A stretch of DNA of 64,000 bases, taken from positions 558,001 to 622,000 of the forward strand of contig NZ_MUYG01000010.1 in NCBI RefSeq assembly GCF_002155425.1, written 5' to 3'. Below, piece by piece: positions 49,301-58,374 of this stretch (the stretch's first letter is position 1; the number at the start of each line of letters is the position of its first letter). Below the pieces are notes generated by a model, which was not told the origin of the DNA, made no database searches, and saw only the letters and a list, made by a program, of their open reading frames with translations. The translations under genes and the position numbers were made by a program. Source of the stretch: Erythrobacter donghaensis (GTDB taxonomy: Bacteria > Pseudomonadota > Alphaproteobacteria > Sphingomonadales > Sphingomonadaceae).

Positions 49301-49927
49301 GAACCGCGCCCGCCGCGCCCGCTCGCGCCTTCATCCGCAGGCGAGGATGCCGGAGCGCAGCCGCCGCTCCCGCCCGAGGCCACGCGCGATGCCGCCCGGC
49401 GCGGCAGCCTGATCCACGCCCTGCTCGAACGCCTGCCCGATGTGCCCGCTGCCGAGCGCGAAGCGGCGGCGCAAGGCTGGCTCGCGCGGCAGGCACCCGA
49501 CCTTGCCGAGGCGGCACGCGACGAGATGCTTGCCGCCGCGCTTGCGGTGCTCGATCACCCCGATTTCGCCGCGTTGTTCTCCCCGCAGGCGCTCGCTGAG
49601 GTGCCGCTCGCGGCGACGGTGGACGGCGTCGTGGTAGCAGGCACCGCCGATCGGCTACTGATCGAGGACACCCGCATCACGGTCGTCGATTTCAAGACCA
49701 CCCGCCGCCCTCCCGCCAGCGTCGCCGACATTCCCCGCGCCACGCTGCGCCAGATGGCGGCCTATGTCGCTGCGCTGGAGGCGATCTATCCGGGCCGCGC
49801 GGTGCGGGCAGGCGTGCTCTACACCCATGCGCCGCTGCTGTTCGACCTCGACCCCGCGACATTGGTAGCGCACAAGATCGCGTTGCAGACCGCGCAGCAA
49901 TCCTTGCCCCTGCCGGATATTGAGTGA
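46388..49927 (+). CDS. addA: Double-strand break repair helicase-nuclease AddA
   Basis: The 1179-residue UvrD-type helicase with nuclease tail, partner of AddB. Walker A is SASAGTGKT (Lys35), the motif II region reads LIDEAQDTNQSQW (about residue 404), RVMTVHGSKGLQAP is motif V, and LYVAMTRAEEAL motif VI. The C-terminal PD-(D/E)XK motif TVVDFKTTRRPP is near residue 1100. ATG 46388 overlaps addB by four bases. trxA follows. Confidence 0.94.
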   Translation: MSGGGGLVFPLKDNQLGAADPADNVWLSASAGTGKTQVLSARVLRLLLREDVAPSQILCLTFTKAGAAEMANRINAVLARWVRLPAGQLGKELGYLGADIDPATQARARSLFASVLDCPGGGLRIDTIHAFAQFLIGNFPEEAGLNPGTRVMDDRSRELLAREVLTDLVEEAERTHDVRVLDGLHLFTTRKDPAALHGWLMRAAEAQELWEGPAGWQSPMAARVRQTLGMPSDAGEEWASQPLDPDLFPDHTLLAIRDALSAWNKPAGNAAIAGIDQWLRLDLASRPGGIGCLVGTVVNAKLLPNGNLRHAAKFDPDFTRHQEDIAEAIAAYEERRALVATAEVVTSALEIGRAFAVRWEARKAREGLLDFADLIRKAAALLGQSDAADWIRYKLDRHFDHILIDEAQDTNQSQWDIVEALIDDFFSGDGARGDKLRTIFTVGDYKQAIFGFQGTSPENFAKAKARIHARISAAQQGIRAGRFNRREPGWRDLDLGNSFRTADVVLGFVNRVIDTLGFAEFGLDKAPPEHKGTVRPGLVTLWPTVVPEKDADEEEEEGEGEQGWLPRHDTLLAERIADQVYRWVYGPDPFVLAKGTHRHAQAGDIMVLVQKRKELAAQIVAKLYARGVPVAGVDRLRLGAPLAVRDVLAALKFTAQPLDDLSLANLLASPLVGWTQDDLLAHVPRLPKQRLWEHLRRDDAPAFVAATVERLKDLLRRADYQTPQALIAWLLTGPWQGRARLVERLGAEANDPLDELVNAAFAYEAEHWPSLAGFIGWFEAGTGDLKRDSDSASGQVRVMTVHGSKGLQAPIVILADAAGAPGGAGDLALEDTPLGHDRDPASARKRLVPLPPLNKDEAVGPIAEAAEAKAAAALQEHWRLLYVAMTRAEEALFIGGSLNKIEAKKREPHPDSWYARLAPLFAEADEITDPVWLWRKEWGERAGPLVPVDGAGSADAAPPALPRWATSPIGPEPRPPRPLAPSSAGEDAGAQPPLPPEATRDAARRGSLIHALLERLPDVPAAEREAAAQGWLARQAPDLAEAARDEMLAAALAVLDHPDFAALFSPQALAEVPLAATVDGVVVAGTADRLLIEDTRITVVDFKTTRRPPASVADIPRATLRQMAAYVAALEAIYPGRAVRAGVLYTHAPLLFDLDPATLVAHKIALQTAQQSLPLPDIE

Positions 49928-49997
49928 GCCGCGCGCGTCACTAGATTGCCATCAAGCCCGCCGCGCTTCTATGGTCGCGGGCAAAAGGAGATATGAA

Positions 49998-50318
49998 ATG
50001 GCCACCGTCAACGTCACCGATGCCAGCTTCCAGAGCGATGTGCTCGACAGCGATACCCCCGTGCTGGTGGATTTCTGGGCGGAATGGTGCGGCCCCTGCA
50101 AGATGATCGCCCCCGCGCTGGAGGAGATCAGCGAGGAGCTGGCGGGCAAGGTCAAGATCGCCAAGATGGACATCATGGAAAACACCGACACCGCGACCCA
50201 GATCGGCGTGCAGTCGATCCCGCTGATGGTGCTCTACAAGAACGGCCAGCCGGTCGCGCAGAAGTTGGGCGCCGCGCCCAAGGGTGCGCTCAAGGCGTGG
50301 CTCGAAAGCGAACTGTGA
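49998..50318 (+). CDS. trxA: Thioredoxin 1
   Basis: A 106-residue thioredoxin with active site WCGPCK and the cis-Pro loop IPLMVLYKNG. ATG 49998 follows AAAAGGAG at good spacing; a nearby ATG at 49993 is in another frame. It lies 70 bases after addA, the same order as in other alphaproteobacteria. Confidence 0.95.
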   Translation: MATVNVTDASFQSDVLDSDTPVLVDFWAEWCGPCKMIAPALEEISEELAGKVKIAKMDIMENTDTATQIGVQSIPLMVLYKNGQPVAQKLGAAPKGALKAWLESEL

Positions 50319-50325
50319 GGCAGGC

Positions 50326-50353
50326 GTCGTCCCGGGCTTGACCCGGGATGACG
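50326..50353. repeat. Palindromic repeat, type E, between trxA and IMPase gene
   Basis: The arms GTCGTCCCGGG and CCCGGGATGACG form a compact hairpin in the convergent spacer. The sequence is the kind of short dispersed palindrome seen in this group and may also end both transcripts. Confidence 0.65.
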
Positions 50354-51157
50354 TCAATCGAGCACCCGGCCTACGAATTCGTCCCAGATCGCAGGCGATG
50401 ATGCGCCGATGAGGCCGGGCGCGTCGTGCTGGTCGACGCGGTAGTCGCTGCCATCGAGCCGCGCGGCCTTGCCGCCCGCTTCGTTGAGCCACAAGACGCC
50501 CGCCGCATGGTCCCATGCCAGCGTGCGCTTGAAGCTCGAAATGTCGTTCTCGCCCAGCGCGAGCCGCGGATATTGCTCGGCGGCGCAGCGCGGGATGTCG
50601 ACCAGCGTGTAGTGGGGGGCGAGTTTTGCATCGACCATCGCCGATTGCTCGGGGGTGAGGAAGATGCGGCTGACCGCGGTGACCGGCGGCTGCTGGCCGG
50701 TGGTACGCGCGGCAATCCGCTGTCCATCGACGAAAGCCCCTTCGCCGCGCCGCGCGTGGCAGAAGCGGTCCTTGTTGGGGTCGTAGATCCACCCCGCCAC
50801 CGCCTCGCCCGCGTCGGCCAGCGCGACGATGATGCCGAAGGGCTCCTTGCCTTCCGCGAAGTTCGCCGTGCCGTCGAGCGGGTCGATGATCCAGCACTGG
50901 CCCGAGAGATGATCGAGCACGGCCTTGTCGGCATGGACGGCCTCTTCGCCCACCACGGCAACGCCGGGGGCGAGCTTCGTCAGCGCTTCGGTGAGGAAGG
51001 CTTCGACCTCGCGGTCGACGATGGTGACGGGATCGTCCTTGCCCTTCATCTCGACCTCGTGCGCGGACAGCTGGCGGAAGCGCGGCAACATCGAGCGCTG
51101 CGCGGCAAAGCGCATCAGGTCGCGGATTTCGGCGTCGAGCGCGGAGAGTTCGCTCAC
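50354..51157 (-). CDS. Inositol-monophosphatase-family phosphatase
   Basis: A 267-residue Mg-dependent phosphatase. The metal motifs are VVGEEA, WIIDPLDGTANFAEG and WDHAAGVLWLNEAGG. It could act on inositol phosphate, histidinol phosphate (HisN type) or 3',5'-nucleotides; the sequence seen does not decide. GTG 51157 overlaps the argJ stop (GTGA). Confidence 0.85.
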   Translation of the reverse strand: MSELSALDAEIRDLMRFAAQRSMLPRFRQLSAHEVEMKGKDDPVTIVDREVEAFLTEALTKLAPGVAVVGEEAVHADKAVLDHLSGQCWIIDPLDGTANFAEGKEPFGIIVALADAGEAVAGWIYDPNKDRFCHARRGEGAFVDGQRIAARTTGQQPPVTAVSRIFLTPEQSAMVDAKLAPHYTLVDIPRCAAEQYPRLALGENDISSFKRTLAWDHAAGVLWLNEAGGKAARLDGSDYRVDQHDAPGLIGASSPAIWDEFVGRVLD

Positions 51158-52380
51158 GACCGATAATCCGCGTTGATCGCGATGTATCCGTGGGTGAGAT
51201 CGCAGGTCCACACCGTTGCGCGGCCATCGCCAAGCCCGAGCTCCACCGCGACGTCGATTGCCTCGCCCTTGAGATGCGCGGCGACCGGGGCCTCGTCGTA
51301 ATCCTCCACCGGCAAGCCGTCGCGCGCGGCCCAAACGCCGCCGAAGGCGATTGAGAGCTTGTCGCGGTCCGCCGGTTCCCCCGCCTTGCCCACGGCCATA
51401 ACGACGCGGCCCCAATTGGCATCCTCGCCCGCAATCGCGGTCTTCACCAGCGGCGAGTTGGCGATGGCGAGGCCGACACGGCGCGCGCTGTCATCGCTGA
51501 CTGCGCCTGAGACGCGGATGGTGATGAATTTCTGCGCGCCTTCTCCGTCGCGCACCACCAACTGCGCAAGATTGCGGCACACGTCGGAGAGCGCGGCGGC
51601 GAAGGCATCGGCGCCGGGGCTGTCCCAGTTTTCGATCGCCACATTGTCGGCCTTGCCGGTGGCGAAGACCATCACCGTGTCGCTGGTCGAGGTGTCGCCA
51701 TCGACCGTGATGCAGCTGAAGGTAGCCGCATTGGCGCGATCGAGCGCCTCTTGCAGGAAGGCCGGGGCGACCGCGGCATCTGTAAAGATATAGCCGAGCA
51801 TCGTCGCCATGTCGGGGGCGATCATGCCGCTGCCCTTGATGATCCCGGCGAGTTCGACGCGCGTCCCGCCGACCATCGCCGAGGCGCCCGCGCCCTTGGC
51901 GAAGGTGTCGGTGGTGCCGATGGCGTTGGTGGCATCCTCCCAGCCGCAGGGCTCGGCCTCCAGCGCGGCGGCGATCCCGGCCTGCGCCTTGTCCTTGGGC
52001 AGCGGCACGCCGATCACGCCGGTCGAGGAGACGAACACCTGTTCGCGCGGGCAGGCCAAAGCCTCGGACACCTGCGCCATGATAGCCTCGACCGCCTCAC
52101 GCCCACGATACCCCGTAAAGGCGTTGGAGTTGCCCGCATTGACCACCAGCGCACGCGCGCGTCCCTGCGCGACATTGGCGCGGCCCAGTTCGACTTCGGA
52201 CGACGCGCAGGCGCTTTTGGTGAAGACCCCCGCGACGCTCGTCCCCTCCGCCAGCTCGGCTAAGGTCAGGTCGCAGCGATCCCACGCCTTATAGCGCGCC
52301 CGCGCCACACGCAGCGTCACGCCGGCGATGGCAGGCAGATCGGGGAAGGGGCGGGCGAGGGGGGAGCGTGCGATATCCAT
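51154..52380 (-). CDS. argJ: Bifunctional ornithine acetyltransferase / N-acetylglutamate synthase
   Basis: Transfers acetyl from N-acetylornithine to glutamate in arginine synthesis. The 408-residue precursor self-cleaves before the Thr in ATMLGYIF. Other blocks are NAGNSNAFTG, SSTGVIGVPLP, GIIKGSGMIAPDM, and the C-terminal INADYRS. ATG 52380 gives the normal length. Confidence 0.95.
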   Translation of the reverse strand: MDIARSPLARPFPDLPAIAGVTLRVARARYKAWDRCDLTLAELAEGTSVAGVFTKSACASSEVELGRANVAQGRARALVVNAGNSNAFTGYRGREAVEAIMAQVSEALACPREQVFVSSTGVIGVPLPKDKAQAGIAAALEAEPCGWEDATNAIGTTDTFAKGAGASAMVGGTRVELAGIIKGSGMIAPDMATMLGYIFTDAAVAPAFLQEALDRANAATFSCITVDGDTSTSDTVMVFATGKADNVAIENWDSPGADAFAAALSDVCRNLAQLVVRDGEGAQKFITIRVSGAVSDDSARRVGLAIANSPLVKTAIAGEDANWGRVVMAVGKAGEPADRDKLSIAFGGVWAARDGLPVEDYDEAPVAAHLKGEAIDVAVELGLGDGRATVWTCDLTHGYIAINADYRS

Positions 52381-52470
52381 GGGCCTCGCCCGTAATCGCC
52401 AATCGTAAGCGCTGCAATCGCCCGCTTTGTCGGTTTGCGCGACCGGCGACGGATGATAGAGACCCACTGC

Positions 52471-53172
52471 ATGAATTTTCGCATCTTGCTCGCCGTTGCT
52501 GCCGGCGCCGCCTTCACCCTGCCGCTTGCCGCACAGGAGCCCCAGCCCTCCGTGCCAAGGGTTCAACTGCCGGTCGAGGTTCGCACGCTGCCTCCCGCCT
52601 TTCCGGCCTATCGGGACACAAGCGAGCCGCGTCCGGACGGGTCCTGGTCTGGCTGGGTGACCAATGCCGATTACCCGATTGAGTCGTGGCAAAAGGGCGA
52701 GGCGGGCACCGTGGAATACACGCTGGCGGTTGATGCGGAAGGCAAGCCGACCGATTGCAAGATCACCGCCAGCACCGTCTCCCCGACGCTGGAGGCCGAA
52801 ACCTGCCGACTGCTGCTGGAGCGCGCGCGGTTCAAGCCCGCGCAGAAGCCCGACGGCACGCCCATTCCGGGCACCTATTCAGCAGAGGCCGACTGGCACC
52901 GCGACCAGCCCGAATTCGCCGAGCCTTTCGCGTTCAAAGTCGCCTTCACCGTCGACGAGCGCGGGCAGATCGGCGATTGCAGGGTGCTGGAGACTTCCGG
53001 CACGCTTCCCGACGACATGCAAAGGTCGCTTGATCGCCGCCCCTGTCCGGGCAGCACGCGAGGGCGGGGCGTGCCTTACCGGGATGCCGAGGGGCGCCCC
53101 GTGGCGCGCGAGGTGACGATGACCGTCTCGGCCGATGTCACCCCTGTTTCCACCGCGCAGGCGGAGGATTAA
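52471..53172 (+). CDS. Secreted protein with two TonB C-terminal-like modules
   Basis: A 233-residue secreted protein from ATG 52471 (an upstream ATG at 52453 is possible). After the signal peptide (ending PLAAQ) it has a first module (VEYTLAVDAEGKPTDC, ETCRLLLERARFKPA, PDGTPIPGTYSA) and a second (FKVAFTVDERGQIGDC, RPCPGSTRG, DAEGRPVAREV). Both resemble the proteins at 4135 and 4599. Function unknown; it lacks the TonB anchor. Confidence 0.7.
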   Translation: MNFRILLAVAAGAAFTLPLAAQEPQPSVPRVQLPVEVRTLPPAFPAYRDTSEPRPDGSWSGWVTNADYPIESWQKGEAGTVEYTLAVDAEGKPTDCKITASTVSPTLEAETCRLLLERARFKPAQKPDGTPIPGTYSAEADWHRDQPEFAEPFAFKVAFTVDERGQIGDCRVLETSGTLPDDMQRSLDRRPCPGSTRGRGVPYRDAEGRPVAREVTMTVSADVTPVSTAQAED

Positions 53173-53240
53173 GCTTCCGCACAGCTTGTCGCACTATGCT
53201 GGTGGACGAACGCAAGCGGAATCCCTATCTAGCACGCACT

Positions 53241-53516
53241 ATGACCCGGCGCTTTCTTGCTTTTCTGGCCCTCATCACGGGCCTTGTCGCCCTTGGCGGC
53301 CCGGCGAACGCGTCGCTGGTTGAAGCGCTGGCGTGCGGAACCAGCATTGCGGCGGCTGCCGGGGACGAGACGCAGGGCGCGGAGCATGTCGCTGTGCAGC
53401 CCGTGCCTGCTACGGTGCATGAAAGCCGCGAGGTCGAAGCGCCCGAAAGCCGCCCGGCCACGCCGGACTCGCTGCGCCTGCCGGTCTTGATGGGGATCGA
53501 ACGCGCCTACGAATAG
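53241..53516 (+). CDS. Small exported peptide upstream of secA
   Basis: A 91-residue protein from ATG 53241 with a signal peptide (residues 1 to about 22, ending ANA) followed by an acidic, Pro/Glu-rich tail ending LRLPVLMGIERAYE. It lies 125 bases before secA on the same strand, with a hairpin in between. The layout recalls SecM upstream of secA in E. coli, but the known SecM arrest sequence is absent. It may simply be an unrelated small exported protein. Confidence 0.55.
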   Translation: MTRRFLAFLALITGLVALGGPANASLVEALACGTSIAAAAGDETQGAEHVAVQPVPATVHESREVEAPESRPATPDSLRLPVLMGIERAYE

Positions 53517-53597
53517 GCGCGCGTATCGATTCTCACCCGTGCTTTTCGGCGCGCCGAGCCTGTCTGGCCGCGCGCGTCTCTCCCCAATTTGGTGTCA

Positions 53598-53613
53598 GGC
53601 CCGTAAGCGGGCC
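53598..53613 (+). promoter_or_regulatory. Hairpin just upstream of secA
   Basis: GGCCCG-TAAG-CGGGCC forms a stable six-base stem with a tetraloop, 28 bases before the secA ATG. It could modulate secA translation or end the upstream transcript; no T-run follows. Confidence 0.45.
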
Positions 53614-53641
53614 GTCATGCCCAGCAAAGGTTTGATTTGCC

Positions 53642-56407
53642 ATGTTCAACACTATCGCCAAGTCGCTGTTCGGATCGGCCAACGACCGCTACATCAAGGC
53701 CGCGCGTAAGATCGTCGCCGAGGTCAACGCGCTCGAGCCGCAGATCCAGCCGCTCTCCGACGAGGAGCTGCAAGGCCAGACCGCCAAGCTGCGCGCCCTG
53801 ATCGACAAGGGCGCGACCCTCGATGAAATCCTGCCCGAAGCCTTCGCCACCGTGCGCGAAGCCTCGGTCCGCGTGTTCGGGATGCGGCACTTCGACGTGC
53901 AGCTGATCGGCGGCCTCGTGCTCCACCGCGGCGAGATCGCCGAAATGCGCACCGGCGAGGGCAAGACCCTGATGGCGACGCTTGCGGTCTATCTCAACGC
54001 GCTGGAAGGCAAGGGCGTCCACGTCGTCACCGTCAACGATTACCTTGCCCGGCGCGACGCAGCGGAGATGGGGCGGCTGTATAACTGGCTCGGCCTGACG
54101 GTGGGCGTGATCGTCCCCAATATGCCCGAAGAGTTCAAGCGCGATGCCTACAACGCCGACATCACCTACGGCACGAACAATGAATTCGGCTTCGATTACC
54201 TGCGCGACAACATGAAGCACGAACGCTCGCAGATGGCGCAGCGGCCCTTCAACTTCGCGATTGTCGACGAGGTGGACTCGATCCTGATCGACGAGGCGCG
54301 CACCCCGCTGATCATCTCCGGCCCGACCGAGGACAAGAGCGAGCTTTACGTCCAGCTCGATCAGGTCGCGCGCGAAATCCCGCGCGACTGGCTCGACATC
54401 GACGAGAAGACCAAGCGCGTCCAGCTGACCGAAGAGGGCCTCGACGAGGTCGAGCGCATCCTCGCCGAAAAGGAGCTGCTGGCGACCGACAACCTCTACG
54501 ATGTCGAGAACACGCAGGTCGTCCATCACCTCGATCAGGCGCTGGCTGCCAACTTCACGCGCAAGCGCGACACCGATTACATCGTCAAGGACGGCAAGGT
54601 CATCATCATCGATGAATTCACCGGCCGCATGATGGATGGCCGCCGCTGGTCGAACGGGTTGCACCAGGCGGTCGAGGCCAAGGAGGGCGTTCGGATCGAG
54701 CCCGAGAACCAGACGCTCGCCTCGATCACCTTCCAGAACTATTTTCGCATGTATCCCAAGCTGTCCGGCATGACCGGCACCGCCGCGACCGAAGCGGCGG
54801 AATTCTGGGACATCTACAAGGTCGGCGTGGTCGAGATCCCGACCAACCTGCCCGTCGCGCGCATCGACGAGGAAGACGAGTTCTACAAGAACACCGCCGA
54901 CAAATTTCAGGCCATCGCCCGTGCGATCAAGGACAAGCAGGCGATCGGCCAGCCGGTGCTGGTCGGCACGGTCTCGATCGAGAAGAGCGAGCTGCTGAGC
55001 GAATATCTCGACAAGGAAGGCGTGAAGCACGCGGTGCTCAACGCCCGCTTCCACGAACAGGAAGCCCGCATCGTTGCGCAGGCCGGGCGCTACGGCGCGG
55101 TGACCATCGCCACCAACATGGCGGGCCGCGGAACCGACATCCAGCTGGGCGGCAATGTCGAATACCGCATCGCCGACGAGCTAGACGACATGCCCGAAGG
55201 CCCCGAGCGCGATGCCGCCATCGCCCGGATCAAGGCCGAAGTCGCCGAGGAAAAAGAGCGCGTGAAGCAGGCGGGCGGCCTGTTCGTGCTCGGCACCGAA
55301 CGCCACGAATCGCGGCGCATTGACAACCAGCTGCGCGGCCGCTCGGGCCGTCAGGGCGACCCCGGCCTGTCGCGCTTCTACCTGTGTCTGGAAGACGATC
55401 TGCTGCGCATCTTCGGCCCCGACACGCTGTTCTCCAAGATGATGAATTCAAACCTCGCCGATGGCGAGGCGATCGGCTCGAAGTGGCTCTCCAAGGCAAT
55501 CGAGACCGCGCAGAAGAAGGTCGAGGCGCGCAATTACGACATGCGCAAGCAGGTCGTGCAATACGATGACGTGATGAACGACCAGCGCAAGGTGGTCTAC
55601 GAACAGCGCGCGGAGATCATGGATTCCGAGGCTGTCGATGACGTCGTGGTCGACATGCGCCACGACACGATCAACACCATCGTCGGCGCGGCGTGCCCTC
55701 CGGGCTCCTATCCCGAGCAATGGGACATTACCGGATTGAAGGCGCGCTGCGAGGATCTGTTCGGCTTCCAGCCGCCGATCGACGACTGGCTCTCTGAGGA
55801 CGAGGTCGAACCTGAGCTGCTCGAGGAAAAGCTGCGCGCGCTGACCGACGAGATGATGAATGCCAAGATGAGCGAGACGGACGCCTCGATCTGGCGCATG
55901 GTCGAAAAGGACGTGCTGCTGCGCCAGCTCGACCACCACTGGAAGGAACACCTCGCCACGCTGGATGCGCTGCGGCAGGTGATCTGGATGCGCGGCATCG
56001 CCCAGAAGCAGCCGATCAACGAATACAAGCAGGAGGCCTTCGCGCTGTTCGAGACGATGCTCGATACGCTGCGCGAGGAAGTCACCAAGTTCCTGGTTCG
56101 CGCGGAGCTCAGGATCGAGCAGCCGCCGGTGGAGGCGCTGCCCGAATTGCCCGATTTCCTTACTGGCCACATCGACCCGCTGACGGGCCTCGACAATTCG
56201 GCCGATGGCGACGGGTCGGAGCTTCGCCCCGAACTGTTCGGCTCGCTCGCCGGTAGTCCGCGCGCCGCGAGCGGGCCGGGCGGGGCGAACACCGACAACC
56301 CCTACGCCAATCTCGACATCAGCCGCAACGCGCAGTGTCCGTGCGGCAGCGGCAACAAGTACAAGCATTGCCACGGCGCCATCGCGGGCTCGCGCGCGGT
56401 CGTCTGA
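53642..56407 (+). CDS. secA: Preprotein translocase ATPase SecA
   Basis: The motor that drives proteins through SecYEG. 921 residues. Walker A is [11 protein letters not shown] (near residue 107), motif II is [14 protein letters not shown], and the helicase core ends with [11 protein letters not shown]. The helical scaffold is present, and the C-terminal zinc tail [14 protein letters not shown] lies close to the end, so the SecB-binding zinc tail is intact. Confidence 0.97.
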   Translation: MFNTIAKSLFGSANDRYIKAARKIVAEVNALEPQIQPLSDEELQGQTAKLRALIDKGATLDEILPEAFATVREASVRVFGMRHFDVQLIGGLVLHRGEIAEMRTGEGKTLMATLAVYLNALEGKGVHVVTVNDYLARRDAAEMGRLYNWLGLTVGVIVPNMPEEFKRDAYNADITYGTNNEFGFDYLRDNMKHERSQMAQRPFNFAIVDEVDSILIDEARTPLIISGPTEDKSELYVQLDQVAREIPRDWLDIDEKTKRVQLTEEGLDEVERILAEKELLATDNLYDVENTQVVHHLDQALAANFTRKRDTDYIVKDGKVIIIDEFTGRMMDGRRWSNGLHQAVEAKEGVRIEPENQTLASITFQNYFRMYPKLSGMTGTAATEAAEFWDIYKVGVVEIPTNLPVARIDEEDEFYKNTADKFQAIARAIKDKQAIGQPVLVGTVSIEKSELLSEYLDKEGVKHAVLNARFHEQEARIVAQAGRYGAVTIATNMAGRGTDIQLGGNVEYRIADELDDMPEGPERDAAIARIKAEVAEEKERVKQAGGLFVLGTERHESRRIDNQLRGRSGRQGDPGLSRFYLCLEDDLLRIFGPDTLFSKMMNSNLADGEAIGSKWLSKAIETAQKKVEARNYDMRKQVVQYDDVMNDQRKVVYEQRAEIMDSEAVDDVVVDMRHDTINTIVGAACPPGSYPEQWDITGLKARCEDLFGFQPPIDDWLSEDEVEPELLEEKLRALTDEMMNAKMSETDASIWRMVEKDVLLRQLDHHWKEHLATLDALRQVIWMRGIAQKQPINEYKQEAFALFETMLDTLREEVTKFLVRAELRIEQPPVEALPELPDFLTGHIDPLTGLDNSADGDGSELRPELFGSLAGSPRAASGPGGANTDNPYANLDISRNAQCPCGSGNKYKHCHGAIAGSRAVV

Positions 56408-56433
56408 CGCAAGCGCCGGGGGGCTAGGCGGCG

Positions 56434-57192
56434 ATGATGATCGGGGCGGTGCCGGTGCTGCTCGCACTCGCCTTCGGGGTGACGGCGCTGCTCTACGCCA
56501 GTGTCGGCTTCGGCGGCGGGTCGACTTATTCGGCGCTGCTGGCGCTGTCAGGGCTCGACTATCGCCTGCTGCCGCTGGTCAGCCTCGCCTGCAATATCGT
56601 GGTGGTGACGGGCGGGAGCATCCGCTTCGCCCGCGCCGGCGTGACCCCGTGGCGGAAGGCGCTGCTGATCGTGGCGCTGGGCGCTCCGGCGAGCTTTGCC
56701 GGGGGGCTCACGCCGATCAGGGAGGCGACCTTCCTCACGCTACTGGGCGCAAGCCTGGTGCTGACGGCGCTGACCATGCTGATCCCGGTGCGCGAAACAG
56801 CCGACGGCACGCCGACGCGCGCGGCCCGCTGGATGCCGCTCGCCGCCGTACCGCTGGGCTATTTTGCCGGGCTGGTGGGGATCGGCGGGGGGATCTTCCT
56901 CGCGCCGCTGCTGCATCTCGCCCGCTGGCACGAGCCGCGCGGGATTGCGGCGACGGCGAGCCTGTTCATCCTCGTCAACTCGCTGTTCGGCCTCGCCGGG
57001 CAGATGCTCAAGAACGGCCCCGACCTGTTCGGCGCAGCGATAGGCGCGGCGCTGCCGCTGCTGGTCGCCGTAGTGATCGGCGGGCAGGTGGGGAGCCTGA
57101 TGGCCGCGCGCCTGCTGCCGCCCCAATGGATCCGCTGGCTGACTGCGCTGCTGGTGCTGGTGGTGGGTGTGCGCCTGCTCGCCGGGGTTTGA
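56434..57192 (+). CDS. TauE/SafE-family (sulfite exporter type) membrane protein
   Basis: A 252-residue integral membrane protein with about eight hydrophobic segments and the family repeats GFGGGSTYSALL in the first half and GLVGIGGGIFLAPLL in the second. The family moves sulfur-containing anions such as sulfite or sulfoacetate; the substrate here is unknown. It is convergent with another sulfur-type transporter. Confidence 0.85.
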   Translation: MMIGAVPVLLALAFGVTALLYASVGFGGGSTYSALLALSGLDYRLLPLVSLACNIVVVTGGSIRFARAGVTPWRKALLIVALGAPASFAGGLTPIREATFLTLLGASLVLTALTMLIPVRETADGTPTRAARWMPLAAVPLGYFAGLVGIGGGIFLAPLLHLARWHEPRGIAATASLFILVNSLFGLAGQMLKNGPDLFGAAIGAALPLLVAVVIGGQVGSLMAARLLPPQWIRWLTALLVLVVGVRLLAGV

Positions 57193-57196
57193 GGCC

Positions 57197-58168
57197 TCAA
57201 CCGCGCGCGCGGCGGATCATCAGCGCGGCAAACAGCGTCGCGACGAAGGCGGCATAGGCCAGCAGCAGATTGGGAAGCAGCAGTGTCACCCCGGTGAACA
57301 GCATCGTGTCGTTCCCGCCCGGCACCAGCGTCGCGCCTGCGCCCATCAGCAGACCGCCGCTTGTCGCGCGGGCCCAATCGCTCCGGGAACCCTTGCGCAG
57401 CCGAAACATCCCGCCGGTTATCGCCGCAATCGTCATCCCTGCAAGCAGCACCAGCGGTCCGGCCCAGACTGCCAGCGTCAGCGCGCTTCTGCCATAGGCG
57501 AGATCGGCGATGCGACTGGTGTAAACCCAGTTGCGGTCCGCCGCGAACAGCAGGCCCGAGGCGCCGCCGATCAGCCCCATCGCGATCAGCGGCGACCATC
57601 CGCCGCGCGGGCTTCGCCAGCCGATCCGGCGATGGATGTAGCCGGTCGCCAGCACGGCCAGCATCCCGCCCACCGCCAGCGCCACCCCGGCATGGCCCAC
57701 CAGTGGCGAGGGTGCGATTGCGCGCGGCGGCAGCATCAGCGCGGCGCTCGACATCTCCGGCCCGAGCAGCAGCGCCGCCGCGAACATCGCCGCGATCGTC
57801 GCCATGCGCGACAGGTCGCCTGCGGTCAGCGCGGCCAGCGTGCCCATTGCGCAGTAGCCGCTCAGCAGCGATCCCAGCCCGAACAGCACACCGCCCGCCA
57901 CCGCGATGGCGTCGGGCGCAGTGCCGGGGATCATTGCGAAGGGCCGCGCGCCGCCGAGCCCGGCCAGCGCCATCACCACCATCGCCATCGCCGCCGCCAG
58001 CGTGAAGCCCGCAAGCCGGTGGACCCGCCGCCGCTCGATCACTTCACGCACCGCGCGCAGCATGCACACGCCGCTGCGCTGGCTGGAATAGCCGATCAAG
58101 AAGAGCAGGGCGGTGGTTGAGAGCGGCAGCACGCTGCGAAGGATTAACGGGTGCGAGGCGCGATGCAA
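57197..58168 (-). CDS. YeeE/YedE-family thiosulfate-transporter-like protein
   Basis: A 323-residue polytopic membrane protein with the paired YeeE/YedE motifs: GYSSQRSGVCMLRA, SLLSGYCAMGTLAALTAG and LMGAGATLVPGGNDTML. The conserved Cys residues in these loops take part in thiosulfate uptake in characterised relatives. The start shown is a TTG; a GTG at 58132 would shorten it by 12 residues and still keep the first helix. Confidence 0.82.
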   Translation of the reverse strand: MHRASHPLILRSVLPLSTTALLFLIGYSSQRSGVCMLRAVREVIERRRVHRLAGFTLAAAMAMVVMALAGLGGARPFAMIPGTAPDAIAVAGGVLFGLGSLLSGYCAMGTLAALTAGDLSRMATIAAMFAAALLLGPEMSSAALMLPPRAIAPSPLVGHAGVALAVGGMLAVLATGYIHRRIGWRSPRGGWSPLIAMGLIGGASGLLFAADRNWVYTSRIADLAYGRSALTLAVWAGPLVLLAGMTIAAITGGMFRLRKGSRSDWARATSGGLLMGAGATLVPGGNDTMLFTGVTLLLPNLLLAYAAFVATLFAALMIRRARG

Positions 58169-58214
58169 TGCGCGCTGCCGCTAGTGGCGGCGATTGTCTG
58201 AAAGGTCAGGAAAA

Positions 58215-58243
58215 TGGCTCCCCGAGTAGAATCAAAATGCGCA
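58215..58243. other. Possible attachment-site scar (tRNA 3'-end-like)
   Basis: TGGCTCCCCGAG followed by TAGAATC resembles the last bases of a tRNA (CCA end and acceptor, like tRNA-Asn) read on the other strand. No complete tRNA lies here. It stands 130 bases left of the integrase remnant. This is a weak signal. Confidence 0.3.
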
Positions 58244-58374
58244 TCCAGTGGCAGCCAGAGACAACCGCAAATCTCAAAGAAATAGAAAGGGATAATCACG
58301 ACCCTTGTTCGCTATTGGCCACTGCCAATCGCTCACAATCGCCCTAAAGTGTGGGGAAGAAAGTGGGGAAAGAT

